Part shown: one piece after another, positions 1 through 7,323 of the stretch | How positions within the stretch are numbered: the stretch's first letter is position 1 | Layout of the letters: each line of letters starts with the position of its first letter | Assembly: GCA_002401945.1 (NCBI GenBank) | Contig: NVUP01000028.1 | Span: forward strand, 1,792-9,550 | Length of the DNA stretch: 7,759 nucleotides | Reading direction: 5' to 3' | Source of the DNA: Paracoccaceae bacterium | GTDB taxonomy: Bacteria > Pseudomonadota > Alphaproteobacteria > Rhodobacterales > Rhodobacteraceae | Translations under genes and position numbers: made by a program | Notes under the pieces: generated by a model | Told to the model about the DNA's origin: nothing | Database searches by the model: none | Seen by the model: the letters and a program-made list of their open reading frames with translations, nothing else

Positions 1-1035
1 ATGCAGGCAGAGGCCAAAGAGCTGGACGCCCAACTGACCGATATGCTGGCGCGCATCCCCAACCTGCCCGCCGTGGATGTACCCGATGGCGCCGACGAGA
101 ACGACAATGTCGAGGTCAGCCGCTGGGGCACGCCGCCCACCCTGCCCTTTGCCCCAAAAGAGCACTTTGAAATCACCGGCGTAGCCGCCTCGATGGATTT
201 CGACACCGGCGCCAAACTTTCGGGCAGCCGTTTCGTCGTCCTTCGCGGCGCCGTTGCCCGCATTCACCGCGCGCTGGGCCAGTTCATGATTGACACCCAC
301 GTGGACAAAAACGGCCTGACCGAGGTCAACACCCCGGTGCTGGTGCGCGACGAGGCGATGTATGGCACTGATAAACTGCCTAAATTCGGCGAGGACAGCT
401 ATCAGACCACCAATGGCTGGTGGCTGATCCCCACGTCTGAGGTGCCGCTGACCTATTCAGTGTCGGGTGACGTTCTGGACGAGACCGCGCTGCCCATCCG
501 CATGACCGCGCTGTCGCTGTGCTTTCGCTCCGAGGCAGGATCGGCGGGCCGCGATACCTCCGGCATGCTGCGCCAGCACCAGTTTGAAAAGGTCGAAATG
601 GTCTCGGTCACCCATCCGGACAAATCCGACGACGAACAGAAACGCATGCTGCGTTGCGCTGAGGATCTGCTGGAGCAATTGGGCGTACCCTATCGTACCG
701 TCGAGCTGTGTACCGGCGACATGGGTTTTGGCGCCCGGCGCACCTTTGACATCGAGGCCTGGTTGCCGGGACAGGACGCCTATCGCGAGATCTCCAGCGT
801 CTCGACCACTGGTGAGTTTCAGGCGCGGCGCATGAATGCCCGCTTCAAACCCACCGAGGGTGGCAAGCCCGAGTTTGTGCATACTCTGAATGGCTCTGGT
901 CTGGCCGTGGGCCGCTGTCTGATCGCGGTGCTGGAGAATGGCCAGCTTGAGGATGGCTCGGTCACGCTGCCGGCAGTGCTGGCGCCATATCTCGGCGGCA
1001 AGCTGACCCTCACTGCTGACGGCGTACTGGCATAA
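1..1035 (+). CDS. serS: Seryl-tRNA synthetase, 5'-truncated by the window edge
   Basis: Cytoplasmic class II aminoacyl-tRNA synthetase that activates serine with ATP and charges tRNA-Ser (and tRNA-Sec where present). The visible 344 residues begin in the second helix of the N-terminal tRNA-binding coiled coil and continue through the whole catalytic domain. The serine-site segment [10 protein letters not shown] is at residues 143-152. Motif 2 ([20 protein letters not shown], residues 175-194) carries the ATP-binding arginines. Motif 3 ([17 protein letters not shown], 297-313) has the class II arginine. Family members are about 420-430 residues, so roughly 85 N-terminal residues are missing. 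The ATG at base 1 is therefore almost certainly an internal methionine, not the start codon. The frame ends at a TAA (1033-1035), followed by a hairpin. No frameshift or missing motif is visible. The identification is very secure. Confidence 0.96.
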   Translation: MQAEAKELDAQLTDMLARIPNLPAVDVPDGADENDNVEVSRWGTPPTLPFAPKEHFEITGVAASMDFDTGAKLSGSRFVVLRGAVARIHRALGQFMIDTHVDKNGLTEVNTPVLVRDEAMYGTDKLPKFGEDSYQTTNGWWLIPTSEVPLTYSVSGDVLDETALPIRMTALSLCFRSEAGSAGRDTSGMLRQHQFEKVEMVSVTHPDKSDDEQKRMLRCAEDLLEQLGVPYRTVELCTGDMGFGARRTFDIEAWLPGQDAYREISSVSTTGEFQARRMNARFKPTEGGKPEFVHTLNGSGLAVGRCLIAVLENGQLEDGSVTLPAVLAPYLGGKLTLTADGVLA

Positions 1036-1045
1036 CAATATCGCG

Positions 1046-1081
1046 CTGCCCGGCCTCAGGTCGGGCGGTACCTGTTGTTTT
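1046..1081 (+). terminator. Probable terminator after serS
   Basis: An inverted repeat lies 12 bases after the serS stop. GCCCGGCC (1048-1055) pairs with GGTCGGGC (1059-1066) around a three-base loop, with one G-U pair, and can be extended by two pairs. A T-rich stretch (TGTTGTTTT) begins a few bases past the stem rather than immediately, so it is an imperfect intrinsic terminator. It sits in the 45-base gap between two convergent genes. On the minus strand the stem lacks a following T run, so termination of the desaturase there is less clear. Confidence 0.5.
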
Positions 1082-2046
1082 CACTTTGGAAACGGCACCA
1101 GACGGTTCTGCTCTTCATCCCACAGCTTTAGCCCCAGTGCCCGCACCGCCTCGGGGAATTTAATCCGTCTCGGCGCAAATTCAGGCGGTAGGTTGTGATG
1201 GCACCGGCGCAGCCGGTAGCTGGGAATGCGTGAATTCAGATGGTGGATGTCGTGCAGGGTTATATTGGCCACTGCCATGTCAAAGAACCAGCCAAAGTCC
1301 AGGCAGGACGCCCCTTGGATCGCTGCCACATATGGATCCAGATCAGGGCGGCGATCCCAATAGGTGTCCTCAAAATTATGCTGCAGGTAGACCAGAAACA
1401 CCCCGAGCATTCCGCCAAGGAATGAGAACCCCAGCCAAATCCACAGCCCGGCAACGCCAGCCAATGTATATATTATCCCAAGGAAAATCAGAATCGCCAG
1501 ATTGTGCAGCAGCACCCCAACAACACCAAATCGGGTTGTGTTTTTAGGCCAGCGATAGCGGATGAAATAGGTAAAGGCCGATCCCAGCGGCACCAGCACA
1601 ATTGGGTTGCGATAGAGCCGATAGACCAGCCGTTGCCAAAACCCTGCCTGCTGCCATTCCGTCAGGGTCATGGTGTTGATCTCGCCGGTGTCGCGATGTT
1701 CCAGATTGCTGATATTGGCGTGGTGCAGGTTGTGGTTCTGCTTCATCACCTCAAACGGCGCAAAGGTGAAGGGTGACAACACATGGCCAGCGATCTCATT
1801 CTGACGCCGGGTCTCAAACAGCGAGTGGTGGCCGGTGTCGTGCTGCAGCACGTACAGACGCACTGCCGCAAAGGCATTCACCACCCCGGCAGGCACCATC
1901 AGATACCACAAAGAGGCGAAATGAATGGCTAGCCAGAGTGACAGGAAATACACTGCAAATGTTCCAAAATAATTCAGTGAGGCCAGCCGGTTGTCCCTGT
2001 CGCAATATTGGCGCGTATATGCTCTCAGATCCATGTACAAATCCAT
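1081..2046 (-). CDS. Membrane fatty acid desaturase (tri-histidine-box family)
   Basis: Integral membrane di-iron desaturase, expected to introduce a cis double bond into an acyl chain using oxygen and an electron donor; substrate and regiospecificity cannot be read from sequence. From the ATG at 2046 it has 321 residues. The three diagnostic histidine boxes are present: HDTGHH (69-74), HNLHH (105-109) and HDIHH (265-269), with a further HH in RRCHHNLP shortly after. Hydrophobic spans flank them (about 29-67 and a long pair around 175-220), giving the usual membrane-inserted fold with a cytosolic metal site. The frame stays open upstream to a TTG at 2079 (332 residues). In-frame ATGs at 2046 and 2034 encode MDLYMDLRAY, and neither has a strong Shine-Dalgarno; I chose 2046, with 2034 equally possible. 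The gene is convergent to serS and separated from der by a terminator, so it is probably monocistronic. It could instead act on a sterol, carotenoid or other lipid, but the boxes best match acyl desaturases. Confidence 0.9.
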   Translation of the reverse strand: MDLYMDLRAYTRQYCDRDNRLASLNYFGTFAVYFLSLWLAIHFASLWYLMVPAGVVNAFAAVRLYVLQHDTGHHSLFETRRQNEIAGHVLSPFTFAPFEVMKQNHNLHHANISNLEHRDTGEINTMTLTEWQQAGFWQRLVYRLYRNPIVLVPLGSAFTYFIRYRWPKNTTRFGVVGVLLHNLAILIFLGIIYTLAGVAGLWIWLGFSFLGGMLGVFLVYLQHNFEDTYWDRRPDLDPYVAAIQGASCLDFGWFFDMAVANITLHDIHHLNSRIPSYRLRRCHHNLPPEFAPRRIKFPEAVRALGLKLWDEEQNRLVPFPK

Positions 2047-2092
2047 AAATATGTTCTGTGACACCCTGGTGAAAAACAAGGCGCAGGCAATT

Positions 2093-2132
2093 CTACTAAA
2101 AAACTAATAGTCCTCTGCTTTGAAACAAGAGG
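2093..2132 (-). promoter_or_regulatory. Putative promoter/operator region of the desaturase
   Basis: Two dyads lie 47-86 bases upstream of the chosen desaturase start. The outer one (2112-2132) is a 21-base imperfect palindrome centred on G2122: half-sites CCTCTGCTTT and AAACAAGAGG match at 8 of 10 positions. The inner one (2093-2110) is A+T rich, CTACTAA facing CTAATAG across a short A run, with 5 of 7 positions matching. On the minus strand a TAGAAT hexamer (about 2090-2095) resembles a -10 box, but no good -35 is spaced from it. A regulator site is an inference; no binding protein is identified. Confidence 0.35.
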
Positions 2133-2190
2133 CAAGCCCTGTGAGACAGGTCGCAATCGAGCAGCAGATTGATGCCGGCGCCGGACATGC

Positions 2191-2221
2191 AAAACGGGCG
2201 GCCCATTATGGACCGCCCGTT
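2191..2221 (-). terminator. Intrinsic terminator of the yfgM-bamB-der operon
   Basis: A nine-base perfect stem (AACGGGCGG at 2193-2201, CCGCCCGTT at 2213-2221) surrounds an 11-base loop whose CC/GG can pair further. Read on the minus strand the stem is followed directly by a short T run (complement of A2191-A2194). It lies about 32 bases past the der stop, in the right orientation to end that operon and insulate the desaturase downstream of it. Confidence 0.7.
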
Positions 2222-2252
2222 GGCGTTTAGGTCGTGTCTCGAATGGCTGGCC

Positions 2253-3719
2253 TTAGCCGCGCGGGCCCTTCAAGTGTTTGCGCAGCTTGCTTGGCGGCGC
2301 CTTTTTTCTGCCCTTAAAGGGGTTTTTGTCATTCTGCGACCGCAGGGTCATGCGGATCGGCGTGCCCGGCATATCAAAGTCCTGGCGCAAGCCATTGACC
2401 AGATACCGCTTATAGCTTTCCGGCATTTTGTCCGGGTGCGAGCACATAACAATAAAGCCAGGCGGGCGGGTTTTTGCCTGCGTCATGTAACGCAGTTTGA
2501 TGCGTTTACCTTGCGGTGCGGGCGGCGGGTGCTGCTCTAGCATGCCCGTAAGCCAGCGGTTCAGTGCGGCGGTTGGCACCCGGCGGTTCCAGATATCATG
2601 GGCGCGCATGATGGCCTCTTGCAGCCGGTCCAACCCACGGCCCGTTTTGGCCGACACGGTCACCAGAGGTGCGCCGCGCAGCTGTGGCAGCAACCGGGTA
2701 AAGGATTCCTTGAGATCGCGCAGCTTGTCCTGCTTGTTCTCTTCGATGTCCCATTTGTTGACGGCAACAACCACCGCGCGGCCTTCGCGTTCGGCCAGGT
2801 CGGCGATGCGCAGATCCTGTTGTTCAAACGGGATCTCGGCGTCCAGCAGAACCACCACAACTTCGGCAAACTTAACCGCGCGCAGACCATCCGAAACCGA
2901 CAGCTTCTCAAGCTTTTCCTGCACCTTGGCCTTTTTACGCATGCCGGCAGTGTCAAAGATCCGCATTGGCACCCCGCCCCACTCGATGCGCAGGCTGATC
3001 GCATCGCGGGTGATACCAGGCTCGGGGCCGGTCAACAGGCGCTCTTCGCCCAGGATCTGGTTGATCAGGGTCGACTTACCCGCATTGGGACGCCCCACCA
3101 CCGCCACCTGTAGTGGTTTGGCATTGGTCGGCACCGGCGTGGTGTAATTCTCATCGTCCTCATCGCCGTCTTCGTCCAGGTCAACATCCACCTCAGGGGT
3201 GTCCTGCTCCGCCTGCAGAGCAAACTGGTCGGCCAGCGGCATCAGATGGGTATAAAGGTCGTTCAGGCCTTCGCCGTGCTCGGCAGACAGGCGGATTGGC
3301 TCACCCAGGCCGAGGTTGTAAGCCTCGAGCACCCCGGCATCAGCAGCCGAGCCTTCGCCCTTGTTGGCGGCCAAGATCACATTTGCAGATTTCTTGCGCA
3401 GGATGTCGGCGAACATCTCGTCCAGCGGCGTCACCCCGGCGCGAGCGTCGATCATGAACAGGCAGACATCGGCCATCTCGACGGCGCGTTCGGTCAGGCG
3501 GCGCATGCGTCCCTGCAACGAATCGTCGGTGGCATCTTCCAGGCCGGCGGTGTCGATCACGGTAAAGCGCAGATCGGCCAGGCGCGCTGCTCCTTCGCGC
3601 AAATCGCGGGTGACACCGGGCTGGTCATCGACCAGCGCCAGTTTTTTCCCGACAAGACGGTTGAACAGGGTGGACTTGCCCACATTTGGGCGGCCCACGA
3701 TGGCGAGGGTGAAGGACAT
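2253..3719 (-). CDS. der: Ribosome-assembly GTPase Der (EngA)
   Basis: Essential GTPase with two tandem G domains, which binds the 50S precursor and is needed for large-subunit maturation. G domain 1 shows the P-loop GRPNVGKST (9-17), PGVTRD (34-39), DTAG (56-59) and NKGE (119-122). G domain 2 shows GRPNAGKST (209-217), PGITRD, DTAG (256-259), NKWD (321-324) and SAKTG (356-360). A KH-like RNA-binding domain follows (about 375-465), ending in a lysine/arginine-rich tail. Between the G domains is a strongly acidic linker (about residues 176-190, mostly D and E). The first domain's G4 motif has Glu where NKxD has Asp, which I believe is common in alphaproteobacterial Der. The length, 488 residues, fits the family. 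The ATG at 3719 has only a weak ribosome-binding site and lies 48 bases after bamB, consistent with translation from a shared transcript. The assignment is secure. Confidence 0.97.
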   Translation of the reverse strand: MSFTLAIVGRPNVGKSTLFNRLVGKKLALVDDQPGVTRDLREGAARLADLRFTVIDTAGLEDATDDSLQGRMRRLTERAVEMADVCLFMIDARAGVTPLDEMFADILRKKSANVILAANKGEGSAADAGVLEAYNLGLGEPIRLSAEHGEGLNDLYTHLMPLADQFALQAEQDTPEVDVDLDEDGDEDDENYTTPVPTNAKPLQVAVVGRPNAGKSTLINQILGEERLLTGPEPGITRDAISLRIEWGGVPMRIFDTAGMRKKAKVQEKLEKLSVSDGLRAVKFAEVVVVLLDAEIPFEQQDLRIADLAEREGRAVVVAVNKWDIEENKQDKLRDLKESFTRLLPQLRGAPLVTVSAKTGRGLDRLQEAIMRAHDIWNRRVPTAALNRWLTGMLEQHPPPAPQGKRIKLRYMTQAKTRPPGFIVMCSHPDKMPESYKRYLVNGLRQDFDMPGTPIRMTLRSQNDKNPFKGRKKAPPSKLRKHLKGPRG

Positions 3720-3767
3720 CAGATCAACTTTCAGCGATTCAAGTGCGCCCCATAGCGCATCTTGGCG

Positions 3768-5084
3768 TTAACGGAAAGCGTGCAATTGGCCTTTTGTCGA
3801 AACCACGTACAGGGTTTTGCCAGCAACCACCGGCGCGGTGGTGGCGCCACCGGGCACTTCGATGGTGCGCACCAGGCTTCCGTCCTCAGGTTTAAACAGC
3901 CGCAACAGCCCATCGTTTGAGGCGACAATGACATTGCCCCCCGCCAGAACTGGACCGTAGTGGGCGACAATTGCACCGCGTTTACCGGGTTTGTCTTTCA
4001 GGTAACCAGGCAGTCTAGCAGCCCAGATCACCTCGCCTGTATTGGCATCCAGACGCAACAACCGACCCAGGTCACTAATCTGGAACAGACTGCCACCAAC
4101 CGGCCACACCGGCCCTAGTGCGCCCTCTCGGGTGGTCCAGATGCGGCTACCGTCGTCCAGATCAAAGGCCACGGTGCGCCCCGAGTGGTTGCCCACATAG
4201 GCGCGGTTGCCCACCACCACCGGTCCGCCAGTGACGTCACCAATCCGCGCTGTTGTGTGACCAACCCGCTTGCCCGCAACCGAAGCGCTCCAGCGGCGCA
4301 GGCCGCCGGTGCGGAATGTGGCGGTCAGATCGCCCGATCCAAAGGCAAAAATTGCCAAATCGGATGTCAAAACGGGTGCTGGTCCCCCCAGCACATTTGA
4401 AATGCTGGGTGTCGCAGCAATTTGCCAGGCAATACGGCCATCCTTGGCATTGACCGCCCAGCCGGTGTCATCACCGGCCACCAGATAAACCAGTCCATTG
4501 CCAATTGTTGGCTGGCCAGACCCGGTGGCGTCCAATTTTTGACGCCAGATCTGTTTACCGCTTTTTGCATCCAGAGCCGTCAACACTCCATAGCCCGACG
4601 AGACGTATAAAACGCCCTCGTGAAAAGCGACACCGCCGCCAGTGGCAGCGCCATCAGCCGAAGGGATCAGATCTGTTTGCCACAGCAATTGCCCCGAGGG
4701 CGAGACAGCTGAGACTTGTACGCCGCTGTCCAGTGTATAAATCCGCCCGTCCCCCACCACAGGGGTTGCGGTGATCCGGTGGCGACGCTCGTCTCCGGAT
4801 CCGATCGACACCGACCAGACCCGCTGCGGCGCGGCGCTTAGCGCCGGATGCGCAGTCCGGTAAGCCTCAAGACCGTGACTTTGCGGCCAGGAGGCATTGG
4901 CTGTTTGCGATGGCAGAGTAATGGCACGGGACTGATTCACCACACGGGTCGAGGTGCCTTCACGAATATCTTCGCGCGGTCCCTGCAGAATAACCTCGGG
5001 GTCTTTACAGGCGGTCAAGCTTAGCAGCAAAGCGCCGCCGAGTAAGGCCATCCCTGCCCTAGAGGTGGTTGTTGCTACAGTCAT
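3768..5084 (-). CDS. bamB: Outer membrane protein assembly factor BamB (PQQ-like beta-propeller lipoprotein)
   Basis: Periplasmic lipoprotein scaffold of the BAM complex, which folds beta-barrel proteins into the outer membrane; BamB binds BamA. From the ATG at 5084 it has 438 residues. The N-terminus is a lipoprotein signal: a basic/polar start, a hydrophobic core (MALLGGALLLSL) and the lipobox LTAC with Cys26. The rest is a run of about eight propeller repeats with the typical pattern of a YV-type strand, then ALD..G...W; examples are LTALDAKSGKQIWRQKL, TVAFDLDDGSRIWTTREG and LLRLDANTGEVIWAARL. No PQQ or dehydrogenase catalytic region is present. A longer GTG start at 5144 would overlap the upstream stop by four bases but would put 20 polar, arginine-rich residues before the signal peptide. 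The ATG has GGGG seven bases upstream, so I prefer it. The position between the YfgM-like gene and der, as in E. coli, supports BamB over other PQQ-repeat proteins. Confidence 0.92.
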   Translation of the reverse strand: MTVATTTSRAGMALLGGALLLSLTACKDPEVILQGPREDIREGTSTRVVNQSRAITLPSQTANASWPQSHGLEAYRTAHPALSAAPQRVWSVSIGSGDERRHRITATPVVGDGRIYTLDSGVQVSAVSPSGQLLWQTDLIPSADGAATGGGVAFHEGVLYVSSGYGVLTALDAKSGKQIWRQKLDATGSGQPTIGNGLVYLVAGDDTGWAVNAKDGRIAWQIAATPSISNVLGGPAPVLTSDLAIFAFGSGDLTATFRTGGLRRWSASVAGKRVGHTTARIGDVTGGPVVVGNRAYVGNHSGRTVAFDLDDGSRIWTTREGALGPVWPVGGSLFQISDLGRLLRLDANTGEVIWAARLPGYLKDKPGKRGAIVAHYGPVLAGGNVIVASNDGLLRLFKPEDGSLVRTIEVPGGATTAPVVAGKTLYVVSTKGQLHAFR

Positions 5085-5140
5085 TGCCCTGCCCCGTCTT
5101 CCAATTCGCTCACCCGCGTCATTACCTGCGCGGTATTTCG

Positions 5141-5812
5141 TCACCCCTGCGAGGTCGCCGATATATCCAGCGTTCCACCCAGAGCCACAATCACTTGACG
5201 CGCGCGGTCTTGCAAGTCCGCTCTGACTTCGGCGTCTTCGATAATGGCCCGCAAGCGCTCAATCGCGGCCTCAACGTCGCCTTCGGCAATGTCAATCAAG
5301 GCCAGCTGTTCCTGAGCCAACAGGCGCAGCGGCGCCCCGGGTTGGGCCAGCGTATCATATTGCATCCGACGGTCCTGCGCAGACAGGCTATCTTGCTGCA
5401 ACCCCAACGCTTTGAACGTCGCAGTATGCCGATAGATCAGCGCCAGATCGCCATTGCTGGCAATTTCATCCAGCAGGGCCACCGCGGCCTCGCCCTGTTC
5501 GGAATTGGCCAGCGCTCCGGCCTGCAGCATCTTCAAAATGGCATCCCCGCCAGGTGTCTCGGCCGTGATGGTCGCCAAGGCTTCGGCGCGCTTGTCCGTC
5601 TCGTTTTCGGCCAAAGCAGCAATCACCGCATCTCCCAGGGCTTCGGCTGCAGCTGTGGTCTTGGCCTGATCGTATTCACGGTAAGCCGCCCCCCCGACAA
5701 TCAGTGCCACCACCACGCCGCCAATCCAGCCATAGCGCTTCAACATCAGGAACATACGGTCGCGGCGAACCTCTTCGGTCACCTCGTCGATAAAACTGTC
5801 AGCGTCGCTCAT
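5141..5812 (-). CDS. YfgM-like tetratricopeptide-type inner membrane protein
   Basis: A 223-residue single-pass inner-membrane protein of the tetratricopeptide-like (TPR_21 / YfgM) type. The N-terminal segment (1-25) is charged (SFIDEVTEEVRRDR) and predicted cytoplasmic. One transmembrane helix follows (about 28-44, YGWIGGVVVALIVGGAA). The remainder is alpha-helical and alanine/glutamate rich, as expected of TPR-like repeats in the periplasm. In E. coli YfgM associates with the SecYEG translocon and the chaperone PpiD; the same role here is inferred from family and from the yfgM-bamB-der order. The ATG at 5812 has AGGGA seven bases upstream; a TTG one codon earlier (5815) is less likely. It is the first gene of the minus-strand operon and lies 56 bases before the preferred bamB start. 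Individual TPR motifs are degenerate, so fold assignment rests on overall pattern and context. Confidence 0.82.
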   Translation of the reverse strand: MSDADSFIDEVTEEVRRDRMFLMLKRYGWIGGVVVALIVGGAAYREYDQAKTTAAAEALGDAVIAALAENETDKRAEALATITAETPGGDAILKMLQAGALANSEQGEAAVALLDEIASNGDLALIYRHTATFKALGLQQDSLSAQDRRMQYDTLAQPGAPLRLLAQEQLALIDIAEGDVEAAIERLRAIIEDAEVRADLQDRARQVIVALGGTLDISATSQG

Positions 5813-5819
5813 CAATTTA

Positions 5820-5824
5820 TCCCT
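5820..5824 (-). promoter_or_regulatory. Ribosome-binding site of the YfgM-like gene
   Basis: AGGGA on the minus strand lies seven bases before the ATG at 5812 and only four before the upstream TTG at 5815. The spacing favours the ATG and decides the start. Confidence 0.6.
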
Positions 5825-5946
5825 GATAGGCCCGGTTTGCGCCGGGGAGTGCTTTCTCTTTTGCCTCTCTTACCGCGCCTGATGGTTCAAGCCAAGTGGC
5901 GCATTTACCTGCTGGCCCCGCTAAACCTACAAAGAAATGCAATAAA

Positions 5947-5974
5947 TTGTGTTCTGAACTACTTAGTTTAGTAT
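5947..5974 (+). promoter_or_regulatory. Candidate promoter/operator of the RND efflux operon
   Basis: TTGTGT (5947-5952) and TAGTAT (5969-5974) are 16 bases apart, a sub-optimal sigma70-like pair about 100 bases before the adaptor start. The spacer and -10 contain the repeated motif TTAGT-TTAGTA (5963-5973), with inverted TACT...AGTA ends. Efflux operons are commonly repressed by TetR-family proteins binding over the promoter, so this is a reasonable place for an operator, but no symmetric site is strong enough to be sure. An alternative -10 is TATATC (5985-5990). Confidence 0.3.
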
Positions 5975-6064
5975 GGACAATACCTATATCGAGCCTATGT
6001 CTATGTCGCCAACGACCCCCTCGGGAATTTATCTGAGGGTCCGATTTGACCACAAATACTTGAA

Positions 6065-6069
6065 AAGGG
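6065..6069 (+). promoter_or_regulatory. Ribosome-binding site of the efflux adaptor
   Basis: AAGGG ends six bases before the ATG at 6076, which supports this as the start codon of the adaptor gene. Confidence 0.6.
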
Positions 6070-6075
6070 CCAAAG

Positions 6076-7323
6076 ATGCGCTTGATTCCATTGATTACCG
6101 CCATCGTGGTGACAGCCAGCCTTTATATGCTGGTTATTGAACGCGACGCGCTGATGGCCTTTGCCCGTGGCGAGAACCCCCAGTCGGCTATTGAGACTGT
6201 AGACGCCCCACCAGCAACCGCGGCAGAGACGGTTCTAGACGTTGCGGAAAACAGGATCGGCGTTGTTGTCTTGCGCAGCGAAGCCCGCGCCATTGACAGT
6301 GCGGTGATCCTGCGCGGCCAGACCCAAGCCGCCCGCCAAGTTGAGGTTCGCGCTGAAATCTCCGCAACGGTGGTTTCCGAACCCCTCCGCAAAGGTGCCC
6401 AGGTTAAAACCGGCGACCTGCTCTGCCAGTTGGACCCTGGCACTCGCCATGCGGCGATGCTGGAGGCACGGGCCCGTTTAACCGAAGCCCACTCTCGGGT
6501 GCCCGAAGCCGAAGCCCGCCTGGACGAGGCCCGCGCCCGATTGAAAGAAGCCCAGATCAACAATAACGCCTCGCGCAAACTGTCCGAGGGTGGTTATGTC
6601 TCGGAAACCCGTCTGGCAGCGACCCAAGCCTCTGAGCGCGCTGCAGTTGCAGGTATTGCCTCGGCGGAAACCGGATTGCAGACCACCAGCGCCGGTATCG
6701 AATCCGCAGTGGCCACAGTCGGGGCCGCCCAAAAAGAGATCGACCGCCTGAGCATCACCGCACCGTTTGACGGGTTGCTGGAAAGCGATTCCGCCGAGCT
6801 GGGCAGCCTGATGCAGCCCGGCAGTCTTTGCGCCACCGTCATCCAGCTCGACACCATCAAGGTGGTTGGCTTTGTGCCGGAAACCGAGGTGAACCGGATC
6901 CAGGTTGGGGCCATGGCAGGGGCTGAATTGGCCGCCGGTCAACGCGTGCAAGGTTTAGTGACTTTCCTGAGCCGTTCAGCCGATCCGACCACTCGGACCT
7001 TTGAGGTGCAGATCACTGTCGACAACGCCGACCTGTCGATCCGCGACGGCCAAACTGCCGACATCGCCATTTCGGCCCCTGGCGAGCGCGCCCACAAGCT
7101 GCCGCAGTCCTCGCTGACACTGAACAACGAGGGTCAACTGGGTGTAAGGGTGGTCAACCAGGCCCAGGTCGTTGTCTTTTACCCGGTCAAGCTGCTGAGA
7201 GACGAGATGGACGGGGTCTGGGTGACTGGTTTGCCGGAACAGGTTGATGTGATTGTGGTGGGCCAGGATTTTGTCATCGAAGGCGTGCCAGTGGCCCCGA
7301 CATATCGTGAGGCGTCGCAATGA
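6076..7323 (+). CDS. RND efflux periplasmic adaptor (membrane fusion protein, HlyD/AcrA-type)
   Basis: A 415-residue adaptor that would link an inner-membrane RND pump to an outer-membrane channel. The N-terminus is a hydrophobic helix (about 4-21, IPLITAIVVTASLYMLVI) with no lipobox cysteine, so it is probably an uncleaved membrane anchor or a cleavable signal rather than a lipoprotein signal. After a polar, alanine/proline-containing linker comes a barrel-sandwich (lipoyl-like) half (about 80-120, RGQTQAARQVEVRAEISATV), then a helical hairpin of heptad-like A/E/R-rich sequence (about 124-223). The second lipoyl half is ITAPFDGLL (226-234), and the beta-barrel has the signature ADPTTRTFEVQI (302-313). 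A membrane-proximal domain with LPQSSLTL (341-348) follows. The TGA overlaps the next ATG (ATGA), implying translational coupling to the permease. Substrate is unknown. The long hairpin fits contact with a TolC-like channel, which is not in view. Confidence 0.93.
   Translation: MRLIPLITAIVVTASLYMLVIERDALMAFARGENPQSAIETVDAPPATAAETVLDVAENRIGVVVLRSEARAIDSAVILRGQTQAARQVEVRAEISATVVSEPLRKGAQVKTGDLLCQLDPGTRHAAMLEARARLTEAHSRVPEAEARLDEARARLKEAQINNNASRKLSEGGYVSETRLAATQASERAAVAGIASAETGLQTTSAGIESAVATVGAAQKEIDRLSITAPFDGLLESDSAELGSLMQPGSLCATVIQLDTIKVVGFVPETEVNRIQVGAMAGAELAAGQRVQGLVTFLSRSADPTTRTFEVQITVDNADLSIRDGQTADIAISAPGERAHKLPQSSLTLNNEGQLGVRVVNQAQVVVFYPVKLLRDEMDGVWVTGLPEQVDVIVVGQDFVIEGVPVAPTYREASQ

Larger units (their letters stand above)
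5813..6075. promoter_or_regulatory. Divergent intergenic region between the yfgM-bamB-der and efflux operons
   Basis: This 263-base gap must hold two outward promoters. For the minus-strand operon, TTGGCT (5890-5895) and TAAGAG (5867-5872) are 17 bases apart, a weak sigma70-like pair. Its leader contains a small hairpin, CCCGG/CCGGG (5831-5835, 5842-5846), just before the ribosome-binding site. For the efflux operon see the separate promoter entry. A possible bulged hairpin (GACC...CTC / GAG...GGTC, about 6014-6041) lies in the efflux leader; it has no T run, so it is not an intrinsic terminator. Bases about 5930-6000 are noticeably A+T rich. No small gene or regulator gene is seen here. Confidence 0.4.

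Noticed and set aside
1..3. ATG at the first base as the serS start codon
   Set aside because: SerRS has an N-terminal coiled coil of about 100 residues; the frame begins partway through its second helix, so this is an internal Met at the cut edge.
457..1038. 193-codon open frame on the minus strand
   Set aside because: Antisense to the serS catalytic domain and without a recognisable domain.
2497..3147. 216-codon open frame on the + strand
   Set aside because: Antisense to der, which has every GTPase motif; the frame is Ser/Arg-rich low-information sequence.
3768..5084. PQQ-dependent dehydrogenase
   Set aside because: The repeats resemble PQQ propellers, but the protein is a lipoprotein of about 440 residues with no catalytic or cofactor-binding region and sits in the bamB position.
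5069..5971. 300-codon open frame on the + strand
   Set aside because: It is antisense to the whole YfgM-like gene and the start of bamB, has no recognisable domain and a Gln/Arg/Leu-rich composition typical of shadow frames in G+C-rich DNA.
6014..6041. Attenuator or terminator in the efflux leader
   Set aside because: The stem needs a two-base bulge and is not followed by a T run; no leader peptide or alternative stem is evident.
5817..6104. 95-codon minus-strand frame filling the divergent intergenic region
   Set aside because: It starts inside the adaptor gene, crosses both predicted promoters, and shows no domain, signal or credible ribosome-binding site.
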